64,000 bases of DNA. Source: Celoporthe dispersa (lineage: Eukaryota; Ascomycota; Sordariomycetes; Diaporthales; Cryphonectriaceae). The notes under the pieces are model-generated. The model ran no database searches. It saw only the letters and a list, made by a program, of their open reading frames with translations, and was not told the origin of the DNA. The translations under genes and the position numbers were made by a program. The DNA is taken from assembly GCA_016584495.1 (NCBI GenBank), contig WAID01000005.1:218501-282500 (forward strand), written 5' to 3'. Shown piece after piece: positions 32,486 through 42,554 of this stretch. Each line of letters begins with the position of its first letter. The stretch's first letter is position 1.

Positions 32486-33976
32486 AGCTGGGGTCTGGTC
32501 TGTGGTGTGGCCCTCTGGCCGAGGCTGGCAGCAAGAGTATGCATAGGAATTGACAGGAGACGTCAGAGAGGATCAGAATACACTACAGCTCCAAACAATC
32601 CCCTCGATGCCATTGGGATCCGTCCTGCAGTCTGAAGTGTTTTAGTCAGGAAGATCATGCTCCGATACCAAGTTGTTATCCACCCCCTTCCCCTTCCCCT
32701 CCCCCCCGCCCCCCGCCCCCCAGGGAGCAGGACACAGCCGGATGACCCCGTCGGAGACTCGATAGGATCGGCTGCACGACGTCGCTTAGGACTGCTGGCA
32801 GGACAAGTGGAACCTGAGATGAATTAATCCAGGACCCCCCTCGATTACACCTCGAGACCTCCTGTCGCCTCGGAACGGGACGGAGATAGCCCTTCGCCTC
32901 CTCATTAAGGGGCCAACAGTAAAATGCAGGACTTTCGGAAAATATATTTCTTGTCGGCGTCGCAGTCTGCACGCAGGTGAATGACTCGCCGCGTTGTAGT
33001 GTCTATCCAACCACAGCAGCCATCAACAGGTAGAAGCGGGGAACGGAACAGCCTGTTTGCAATGCATCATAAACTAATTTAAAAAAATAAAAAAACCACC
33101 ACATATACTAAAAATTTCTATACTAGTACATGTACGACTATACACTATGATTATATATATATATATATAGTACATATGTGCGTGTGTGCTTGTGTATGTG
33201 TGTGTGTACACGATGTGGGTTACCGAAAGACTACACATGTACCAAGTATCATCTTCGATCACACCCGCCACCACGAGGCTACCGCCCTCGCTGATACCGC
33301 ACTCGATACCTAATTTGAATTTTTTTTGATTTGATTTGCTCAAACACCAGTTGAGTTCCGGCCGAGAAGCCTACGAAGCATGTTAGAAAGGGGTGGGTAG
33401 TGATGTGAAGAAGGTTTCGCTAATCGGCACGCACCGCTGCTGAGGAAGCTCCTGACGAGTCAGTCGCCACGTCTGAGCAACTTCGCTTCCCTGATTTTCC
33501 AGCCCCTGAGGCAGAATGAAGGCATCGCTACGACGTCTGTCCTCAGTCACAACCCGCTTATTCGGTTCCAGAGGATCTTCGAGATCCTTGTCGCATAGGT
33601 GTCTTGCTGCAGCCGACAGGCCCCTACACAGCCTCAGATCCACTCATACCACCCGGGGCCTTGACTTTATCATCATCTCCATGTGTCCTTCGTTGATTCT
33701 TTTTTCTTTTTTTTTTCTTTTTGCTTTTCTTTCTTTCTTGGTTGCTGTTCTTCTTCTTTCTTGAGGGCAACCGAAAAGTGTCCATTGATGTCAATTTCTG
33801 CTGCCTTCCTGCCTACTTATACAATGTCTAATTCGAGTTGAGCGATACCGACGACGTGCGTCCAGGTCTTGAACCTCGGGATCGATTTCTGAAGCCGCCA
33901 CGACTCTCTCCCCTCTACCCTCCGTCTGTCTCTTCTCCCTAGACATTCAGTTACTATTTCAGACACGACAGGCAAA
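32486..33976. other. Intergenic region with microsatellites
   Basis: About 1.5 kb without a recognisable gene. It holds a C-rich run (32680-32725), a TA dinucleotide run (about 33152-33168) followed by a GT-rich stretch (33178-33210), and a T/C-rich tract at 33700-33765. The final part is the presumed promoter of the GPCR gene. Confidence 0.35.
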
Positions 33977-35202
33977 ATGTATCAAGACTGGGTGGCAATT
34001 CCGACTTTCATTTGCAGTACATTGTCGGCAATTGCAACGGGGACGGTCATAATGTTGTGGATCCTGTCGCGACATAACGATAAATGGTCCCTGAGATACA
34101 TGTTGATCATGAACCTCACCGTTGCTGGTAAGATATCAATTATTAATTATCATCAACAGCCTGAGACCAGGTTCTCATCGTTTCAATGTTATACCATAAC
34201 CAAGTACCTGCTCTGCTGATCACGGGACCGTCATTGCTGCAGAATTTATCAACTCCTGGAACAACACCGTCTCCGGATTCAACGTCGTGTCGTCGCAGCA
34301 AGCACTCCCGCTAGGGTTCTCATGCGACCTGAACGGTTGGGTTGGTCAAGTGTCGGTCCAGGCTGCCGACTTTTCCGTCCTCGCCATCGCGATCCTCACG
34401 TACATGACTGTCACCTTCAACCCCCTCGTCATGAACAACACGGTCGAGCAGCAGTTCTTCATCTGCGGCCTGGTCTGGGTGATCCCATGCCTCACGGCGA
34501 CGATTGCCCTGGCCACCGGCCACATGGAGCCGGTCACTGGGAACTGGTGCTGGATCTCGCGCGAGCCGCTCTACCTTCGCTACGTCCTGGGCCACGGATG
34601 GCGCTTCGTCATCTTCGTGATCGCCATCGTCCTCTACATATGCATCTTCTTCAAGGTACGACGGCGCCTCTCCCAGCGCGACAGGGAGCCCGTCGCTTCG
34701 GCGCGAGTACTCCTTCAGCATGTACACAACCTCGGCACCCAGCGTCAACGCCACGATGCTGAACAACGCACTCGTGCGCGGGACGCACACGACGCCGGTC
34801 ACGGTGCGGGAGGCTGTCACGTTCAGCCAGTCGCAGCTGAACAAGGAGACCGGGATCGAAGCAGCGCAGGAGGCCAAGCAGGCCGCCTACGTCCGGCTGG
34901 GCGTGAAGCCGCGGATCAAGGTCCGGGCGAGCAGCAGCCTGGACCACGACACCAAGCACTGGCTGCTGCTGTCGCTCTTCCCGCTCGCGTACATTGTCGT
35001 CTGGATCCCCGGGATCTGGAACCGCTTTGCGGAGCTGGCGGGCACACAGTCGGCGGCCCTGGACGCGTTGCAGGCCACGACACAGCTGACAGGCCTGGTG
35101 AATGCGCTCATATATGGGTTCCGCGAGCACTCTGCGGCGCATCAGAGGCGGAACCGGGCGCGGAGGAGGAGGCAGCCTAGGAGGTTAGACTTGCAGGCAT
35201 GA
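33977..35202 (+). CDS. Git3-like (glucose/cAMP-receptor-like) seven-transmembrane GPCR, one apparent frameshift
   Basis: Exon 1 is 33977-34127 and exon 2 starts at 34243 (donor GTAAGA, acceptor GCAG, phase consistent). Seven hydrophobic segments are visible: TM1 IPTFICSTLSAIATGTVIML, TM2 YMLIMNLTVAEFINSW, TM3 around SVLAIAILTYMTVTF, TM4 FFICGLVWVIPCLTATIALA, TM5 FVIFVIAIVLYICIFF, a long third loop, TM6 LLLSLFPLAYIVVWIPGIW and TM7 ALQATTQLTGLVNALIYGF. The last two match the Git3_C region. Git3/Gpr1-type receptors signal nutrient state through cAMP-PKA; ligand unknown here. In the third loop, near 34690-34720, the frame must change by one base from SQRDREP to REYSFSMYTTSAP. The C-terminus is short and Arg-rich. 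Confidence 0.75.
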
Positions 35203-35535
35203 TCGAATCGATCAAACCCTCTTGATAATTACTGTATGTGCTGACGCCTTGCCTAGACGGCAAAATCGACAGAATGTGATCAAAGAAGTTTATTAGGTGG
35301 TTAAAACAATAATTACATTTGGTTCACCTGAGTCGTCACAGCGCTTTGTGAGGTATAAATGGAGCCTGCACCGAGGTTGGCTACATACTGATGAAGATGA
35401 CCTGCTCTTGTGTCAGTAGCGAGGGAATCCCAGCCAAGAGGTATTGCACAGGTCATTTCTCGTACCTACACTGGACGAGCATGGCGTACGTGTTGATTGG
35501 GCTAGGAGGACTGTACTCTGAAAAGTCGAGAGTAT

Positions 35536-35952
35536 ATAGTTACCCTGGACGGCTCAAGAGTCCCCCCAGATACCCTAGACTTCCAACCAAAACACTTGGT
35601 GAAGGGGAGCGGGGTATGAGTTGGCGACACAGCGACACGTGTAGTTACCCTAGAACTCGTACTCTAAGCAATGCATAGTTACCTTAGATGTGAGTTGCAG
35701 AGTTGGGGATGGGGAGGTGGGGGTGTTCCTCTGGCTGCAAAATGTAGTGACCCTAGACCGCCGACCAAGACTTGGAAGGAGAAACGAGGGGTGGAAAGGC
35801 TATCAAGCGCACAAAAGTGCAATTACCCTAGACACATATTTACACAAGGTGTACTTACCCTAGATGTTGGCCAAGGGGTGGAGAGAATGGAAGAGAGCAA
35901 CGGTGTAACAGCTTTAGACTTCCGATCACGAAAAAAGTATACTTACTCTAGA
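35536..35952 (+). repeat. Array of eight degenerate TTACCCTAGAC-like motifs
   Basis: Motif starts: 35536 (AGTTACCCTGGAC), 35568, 35641, 35676, 35744, 35819, 35851 and 35940. Spacing is about 32-35 or 68-89 bp. Several copies continue into a longer shared block (roughly CCGACCAAGACTTGGAAGGAGA), so this is a strongly degraded tandem repeat of about 70 bp. Open frames over it are not protein-like. Confidence 0.65.
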
Positions 35953-36443
35953 CTTGCCCTACCGCCGGACGGTCAAGCGGATGGAATCCACCGAACCGGC
36001 GTGGAAACCAAGCAAGATGTGGTTAGCAGCCACCACATCCTCTGGTGTGGGGGGATCAGCCCGCACTATAAAAAGCCTACGTGCCGCATCTGCGGAGCTC
36101 GTGCCGCACAACGATATAGATGCGGACTTGTTGCGGCACTGGCCTGTGCTGACTTGTGCGGAGGATGACAAACTCTCGAGATGCGGTCCAGGAGACAGTC
36201 GCCTTCCCAGCTAGGCAATCAGGAGAAAGCTTCAAGGGTATGGCAGTCTATCAGCCGTGTCCGCAGCCATCCGCAAACACCGCCAGACCCCAGCAGTAGT
36301 CATATTAATATTTAAGGCACGCTCTGTACCGAGCTGAGAATGAGGACCTGGCGCATACCATTTCTGCAAGCAATTCATTCCACTCTTGATCTGACAACGC
36401 CTCTCTTCGGCTGTCTTTGATTCAATAAATATCTCACACGATC

Positions 36444-37323
36444 ATGGCAGACACCAAGCGCAAGGTCCTCATCACGGGCTGCTCGGACGGCAGCTTGGGC
36501 GCTGGCCTGGCCTCCGCCTTTCACCAGGCCGGGCTGCACGTCTATGCGACGGCTCGTAATCCCGCCAAGATGGCCAGCCTCGCCGCCCTCGGCATCGAGA
36601 CCCTGCAGCTCGACACGACCTCCGATTCGTCCATCGCTGCCTGCGTCAGCAAGATTCCTGCCCTGGACATCCTCGTCAACAACGCGGGGGGAATGTACAG
36701 GATGTCCATCGCTGACATGAACATTGCGGATGCAAAGGCCTCCTTTGATCTCAACATATGGTCATATATCGCAGTGACGCAGGCCTTCTTGCCCCTGTTG
36801 CTCAGATCGCCGCACGGTGGCCTCATTGCGAACCAGACGTCCGCATCATCCGTCATGACGATCCCGTTCCAGTCCACGTATAACGCGTCCAAGGCAGCAA
36901 TCGCGTCCTTCACGGACTGTCTCCGTCTCGAGCTCGAGGCCTTCGGCGTCAGGGTCGTCGAGCTGAAGACGTCGCTCGTCAAGAGCAACATGGTCCCCGA
37001 CAAGGTGCCCACGGCGGGGCCCAAGCTGCCGCAGGGCTCAATCTACGAGCCCGCCAGGGGAGGTCGTGGAGTCGGCCCTGCGCGGCGGCTCGTTCGCCGG
37101 CCAGGGCATGGAGCAGGACATCTATGCCAAGGAAACCGTGGAGGCTCTACTAAGGGGCGACCCGCCGTTTGTAGTCTACCTTGGCCAGGACTCGGAGCAG
37201 GTCTCGTCGCTGCCTGCGAAGGTCGGATCGATGGATGAGGTGGTGAAGCAGTGGACGCAGCTTGACAAGGTCGAGGATATCATCAAGTCACACAGGAGCT
37301 CAAGAGGCGAGGGAGAGCATTAG
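36444..37323 (+). CDS. Short-chain dehydrogenase/reductase (AYR1-like), one apparent frameshift
   Basis: A single exon from ATG 36444 to TAG 37321. The Rossmann start KVLITGCSDGSLGAGLA gives the TGxxxGxG dinucleotide site. LDTTSD, DILVNNAGGMY, the catalytic Ser in QTSASSVM and the YNASK active site (YxxxK) are all in place, followed by RLELEAFGVRVVELKTSLVKS. This matches classical SDRs related to 1-acyl-dihydroxyacetone-phosphate reductase; the substrate is not predictable. At 37057-37060 (GGGG after CCA) the frame changes: one G fewer would join YEPAR to EVVESALRGGSFAGQG and the C-terminal VVYLGQDSEQVSSL. The first two-thirds with the active site are in one uninterrupted frame. Confidence 0.85.
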
Positions 37324-37722
37324 TGTATTGGCGCAGAACTAGATAAGCTCGGGACTCCTTTGTGTCAATCGATCGACGTCGAGTTTGAGAAAACGTTGTT
37401 GTGTGGTAGAGGCTCGGAGGGTCGCTCGTTCCCACAGGTGCGAGGTGGGCTCTCATGCTCAGCGAGGGGCTATGAAGGGGTGGCTACTTGCCAAGTAAGG
37501 CTGATTGGCCCATCGTCAGTTTCTCAACTTCGATTAACTACTTAGATTACAGTCAACTAACCTATCTTCCCTACCAGCATTCACACTGGATAGTCTGAAA
37601 GGATTGGGTTATAAGCTAATATACCAATCTTCTCTATGAGGAAGGACAACAATTTAATCATCAGCTGTTGCAATAATCAAGGATGATCGCCAGTGTTGTG
37701 GTTATATTGAATGTACTTTTAT

Positions 37723-37918
37723 TGTGGCATTGCTTTGATGGTGAATGCTTCACAACGGGGGGCCACGTGGCCAGGGCGGCCCGTGCGCGATGGATGGCCC
37801 ATATCGCGCTCGCGCGCCCAGGCCAAGATAGATAGCTTTTCTATCAACAACACCAACCAATTCAATACAGTGAACCTCACGATCCTTTTCTGTACGTACG
37901 TACTGAGCCCAGCCAACA
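37723..37918 (-). repeat. Family C miniature solo-LTR-like element with 5-bp target duplication
   Basis: 196 bp, read on the minus strand TGTTGGCTGGG...GCAATGCCACA (TG...CA ends). It is flanked on both sides by TTTAT (37718-37722 and 37919-37923), a perfect 5-bp duplication. It contains the palindromes TACGTACGTA and CCACGTGG. Family copies: 17.5, 45.6, 49.8 and 55.6 kb. Confidence 0.8.
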
Positions 37919-38239
37919 TTTATGCATCTTCTAACCACACATACAGAGCAGCTGGCTCCCTTTGGTTGCCTAGAGACTTCAGCCCCTCTCACCTGCATAA
38001 GAAGGAGTTTTTAGCGGCTAACATGCATGATGCAGCTGAAAGTGGTAAAAATGAGGGGGCTGCTGAAATTTTGCCTCATAAGGCTGCCCTCTTCCTATGA
38101 GACTGCTTTTCCTCAAAAGCCCAATTCTTCAACCTTCCAAAATCCCTACTTTGAATTGCTCAAAATTTGCCCTTCATAACCTAGCTACACAGACCATTAC
38201 CCTTATACTAGTCATACACTTGCTCCTTCACCATTGAAC

Positions 38240-41200
38240 ATGTCGAATCCTGAGCTCTACACAGTCGGTTGGATCTGCGCCGTCGAGACCGAGCTCGTCG
38301 CTGCCCGAGCGTTCCTCGACGAGGAGCATGACCCCCAGATCATGTGCCCGTTAATGACAACAACGACTATACTCTCGGTCGAATTGGAAAGCACCATGTT
38401 GTCATCGCTGCACTACCGCACTGGCAATACGGGCTCGTCAGCGCTGCCACCGTCGCCAGGGACATGGTGCGCAGCTTTCCCAATGTGAGGATGGGCCTGA
38501 TGGTAGGCATCGGTGGCGGCGTACCGAGTGCAAGGCACGATATCCGCCTCGGCGATATTGTGGTGAGCTCTCCAGGCTACAGCAATGGAGGCGTCCTTCA
38601 ATACGATTATGGAAAGACGTCGCAAGGCGAAAAGTTCACCATCACTAGCGACTTGAACCAGCCGCCTCAGTTCATATTGACGACAATTACAACGCTCAAG
38701 GCCAGGTATGAAAGCGATGGTCATAGTATTGAAGAAGCTATCAACAGCATCCTCGAAAGGAAACCAAGGTTGCGGGCGAAATACCAGCGGCCGGTTGTCA
38801 GCACCGACAGATTGTACATATCATCTTTCAGGCACAGAGATGACAATCAGACCTGTGAAACAAGTTGTGGGGACGATCACACCAACTTAGTCTCTAGGAC
38901 CGAGCGAACAGAAGAACAGGACAATCCTGCCATCCACTACGGTCTGATCGCATCTGCGAACCAGCTGATGAAAGACGCCTCGATTCGTGATAAGTTGTCA
39001 GCAGAGAAGGATGTTTTGTGCTTCGAGATGGAGGCCGCTGGGTTGATGAATCACTTCCCTTGCCTCGTGATCCGGGGCATTTGCGACTACTCAGACACGC
39101 ACAAGAATTTGGAGTGGCAAGGCTACGCGGCGATGGCGGCAGCTGCATATGCGAAGGATGTCCTGAAGCGGATTGCACCTAATAAAATTGAGGCTGAGAA
39201 GAGGCTAAGCGAGGTTCTCCTTGAGCGTTAGTGATCCCGAAACTACTTAACCCGGTCGACGAGTTCTTATCCGCAATTTATTAACGGATAGGTAGTCAAT
39301 GAGAAATTGGAGGACATTCATTCTATAGCAAACAATGCGAATATGGTTGTTGAAGGCCTGAAGGCAGACAGCCATTCCAGGCAGGTCAGAGACTGGCTCT
39401 TGTCGCCTGATCCCTCCACCAACGTCAACAAAGCTTTAGAGCAGCGTCACCCAGGCTCAGGTCGGGGGTTCTTCAGGACGAGAGATATTCAGCTTGGAAG
39501 ACCAAGCCCAACTCATTCCTATGGCTCAATGGAATCCCTGGATGCGGCAAAACAATCCTCAGCTCTACCATCATCGAGGATTTGCAAAACATCGAGCCTT
39601 GCTCCTCGACTCTACTTTACTTCTACTTCGACTTCAACGAAACCCAGAAACAGTCTCTCGAGAACGCAGTCCGGTCACTCATAAGTCAGCTATACGACAA
39701 GAGTAAAGAAGTCCGACAACACGTGGCCTCACTCTACTCCTCTTGTAGAGATGGCAAACAACAGCCAAGCAATGATTCGCTGCGGACGACCTTCCAGAAT
39801 ATGGTTCAACAAGCTGGTGAGGTCTGGATTGTACTAGATGCGCTCGATGAGTGTCAGACACGGGAGGGAGCCGGAGGTTTACTGCCGTGGTTGAAGCATC
39901 TTCGAAGCGCTGAGAGGAATATACATCTACTTGTGACCAGCCGTCCGGAGCAAGATATTCAGGCAGCTATAGAAACGTGGGCTCACGAGGAAGATATGAT
40001 CCCCATCCAGAGCGACTTGATAACGGACGACATATGCCTATATGTTCAGGCACGGGTGAGAAAGCACTCGGGACTCAGCAGATGGAAGAAGAGATCGGAT
40101 GTGCAGGACGAGATCGAGCACGCTCTATTGGATAACGCTAACGGCATGTAAGTTTTAATATCGACAACACGTGCCTTTGCTGGTCGCTGAAATCATATAG
40201 GTTTCGGTGGGTGTCGTGCCAACTGGACGACCTCGAAAGTTGTTTGGATTATTCGCAAGTACAAAAAGCGCTTATATCGCTGCCCAAGACACTGGACGAA
40301 ACATATGCACGAATCTTAGCAAAGATACCACAAGACTACGAGCCTTACACGAGACGGATCCTGCAGTTCTTGACCTACTCCGAACGACCTTTGAAGATCG
40401 ACGAGGCTGTTGATGCCATTGCGGTGAACACGGAAGCGAGGCCTCGGTTCGATCCTAGAAACCGCATGCCGAATCCAGAAGAGATTGCAAGATACTGCTC
40501 CAGTCTAGTAGTGGTTGTCCGAGGACAATATTGGGATGTTAACAAATGTAACGCGGTACCAAGAATACAGCTTGCGCATTTCTCTGTCAAAGAATATTTG
40601 ACGTCAACAAGATTGCAAGATCGCATTGCTAATGGACTCGAGGAGACAGCTGCCAGAGCTTCGATTGCAAGGGTCTGTCTATCATATCTGCTGGAGGTCG
40701 ACTCCAGCCTCACACTAGCAGGTATCAGACGATCCTTCTGGCTGGCACAATATGCAGCACAATATTGGATGACCCATGCTGAATTTGGGATGGTTTGCAA
40801 TAAGAATCTCTACATGGTGATCAGAGAGTTCTTTGCATATGAAGATGCAGACAAGATCTGCTACCAGCTGCAAAATCCTAATAGGCCATGGCGACAAGAC
40901 AACGGTTTATCACTTTCCTTATATTATACATCAATCGGCGGCTTCGTATCTCTCACACAACTTCTTCTTGAGCAAGGGGCTGATGTGAATGCCCAGGGAG
41001 AATATGGCAATGCCCTCCAAGCTGCTTCATTCGGGGGGCATGAACAGATTGTCCGAATGCTTCTTGAGCAAGGGGCTAATGTGAATGCCCAGAGAGGATA
41101 TTATGGCAATGCCCTCTATGCTGCTTCATCAGAAGAGCATGAACAGATTGTCCGAATGCTTCTTGAGCAAGGGGCTGATGTGAATGCCCAGGGAGGATAT

Positions 41201-41995
41201 TATGGCAATGCGCTCCAAGCTGCTTCATTCGGAGGGCATGAACAGATTGTCCGAATGCTTCTTGAGCAAAGGGCTGATGTGAATGCCCAGGGAGGATATT
41301 ATGGCAATGCGCTCCAAGCTGCTTCATTCGGAGGGCATGAACAGATTGTCCGAATGCTTCTTGAGCAAAGGGCTGATATGAATGCCCAGGGAGGAGAATA
41401 TGGCAATCCCCTCTATGCTGCTTCATTCGGATGGCATGAACAGATTGTCCGAATGCTTCTTGAGCAAGGGGCTGAGGTGAATGCCCAGGGAGGAGTTTTT
41501 GGCAATGCTCTCCAAGCTGCTTCATTCGGAGGGCATGAACAGATTGCTCGAATGCTTCTTGAGCAAGGGGATAATGTGAATGCCCAGGGAGGAAATTATG
41601 GCAATGCTCTTCAAGCTGCTTCATTCGGAGGGCATGAACAGATTGTTCGAATGCTTCTTGAGCATGGGGCTGATGTGAATGCCCAGGGAGGATATTATGG
41701 CAATGCGCTCCAAGCTGCTTCATTCTGGGGGCATGAACAGACTGCTCGAATGCTTCTTGAGCAAGGGGCTGATGTGAATGCCCAGGGAGGACGTTATGGC
41801 AATGCCCTCCAAGCTGCTTCATTAAAAGGGCATGAACAGATTGTTCGAATGCTTCTTGAGCAAGAGGCTGATGTGAATTCTCAGGGAGGACGGTTTGGCA
41901 ATGCTCTCCAAGCTGCTTTATCAAGTGGGCATAGACAGATTACTCGAATGCTTCTTGCAAAGCGGGCTGATATAGCAAAGGTTGCAGTAAACTAG
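38240..41995 (+). CDS. Nucleoside phosphorylase-NACHT-ankyrin NLR-type protein, two apparent frameshifts
   Basis: Proposed exons: 38240-39227, 39296-40147 and 40201-41995 (GTTAGT and GTAAGT donors, phases agree). The N-terminal PNP_UDP domain has YTVGWICAVETELVAA, DNNDYTLGRIGKHHVVIAAL, GLMVGIGGGVPS, the LGDIVVS segment and FEMEAAGLM. The linker includes HSRQVRDWLLSPDP. NACHT has the P-loop WLNGIPGCGKTIL and Walker B WIVLDALDEC, then a winged-helix region (LPKTLDETYARIL, LQFLTYSERPLKIDE, QLAHFSVKEYL). C-terminal ankyrin repeats are listed separately. Frame changes: at 38332-38336 (CCCCC, one C short) and near 39482 (GAGAGATATT). In other fungal NLRs the PNP domain is a common N-terminal module; catalytic activity here is unknown. 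Confidence 0.85.
40925..41960 (+). repeat. 102-bp tandem repeats encoding ten ankyrin units
   Basis: Ten complete 34-residue units plus a partial one follow the pattern GHEQIVRMLLEQGADVNAQG, YYGNALQAASFG. Differences are few (EQR/EQG, ADV/ANV/AEV, Q/Y, GG/WG). The nucleotide identity between units is visibly high. The long open frame on the opposite strand here (41076-41924) is a by-product of the periodicity. Confidence 0.95.
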
Positions 41996-42554
41996 TTTTC
42001 GGGTGCAAGTTGCTTGCAAGGCATGAAATGGGTTCAAAGAAAGGGAAGCAGATTGTCAACTGCGGTTGTTTGTTTCAAAAGTTTTGGAAAATAACTTATT
42101 CTTGACTACAATGAATCTAGACTTAAACCATTTCCTAGCTCAAGTATCAAATGCGATAGTTTCATGAATCGAACACAGCTGAGAACTGGATTAGCTCTAA
42201 GTCTAGAACACAGGCTCTGGAGACCCGGCAGAGTTTTGCTGCTCAGCCGTAGCGGGTCTTCGAACGATCGATGTCGGATAAGGCTAGCATCTCCGCAGGG
42301 CCAGCAGCCGTCGTGGTCTGGTCTGGGCCTCTTTATCGACGGCTAAACTCTTCTACAGCTAGGATTTAGCTAAGATCTCTTCACAATATGTGAATGCAGC
42401 GGACCTTCAACCGTAAACGATGTAGCGTCAAGCTCTCTCGGGCGCTGTAGTCTCTCCAGCTGCTTAATTATAAGATGTTGTCGGGACCCAGGGCGTCCTC
42501 CTATTCTCCTGGGTGACGAGGGTAGAGGCACAAACCCATTTAGGAAATCCAACT

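Noticed and set aside
33074..33343. 89-codon minus-strand frame
   Set aside because: It is driven by TA and GT microsatellites; the translation is repetitive Tyr/Ile/Thr/His.
37360..37545. Short plus-strand frame after the SDR gene
   Set aside because: Only 61 codons with no splice link to the SDR, whose own C-terminus is accounted for in the frame ending at 37321.
41076..41924. A 282-codon open frame antisense to the ankyrin repeats
   Set aside because: Its own periodicity mirrors the 102-bp sense repeats; absence of stops follows from repeating one stop-free unit.
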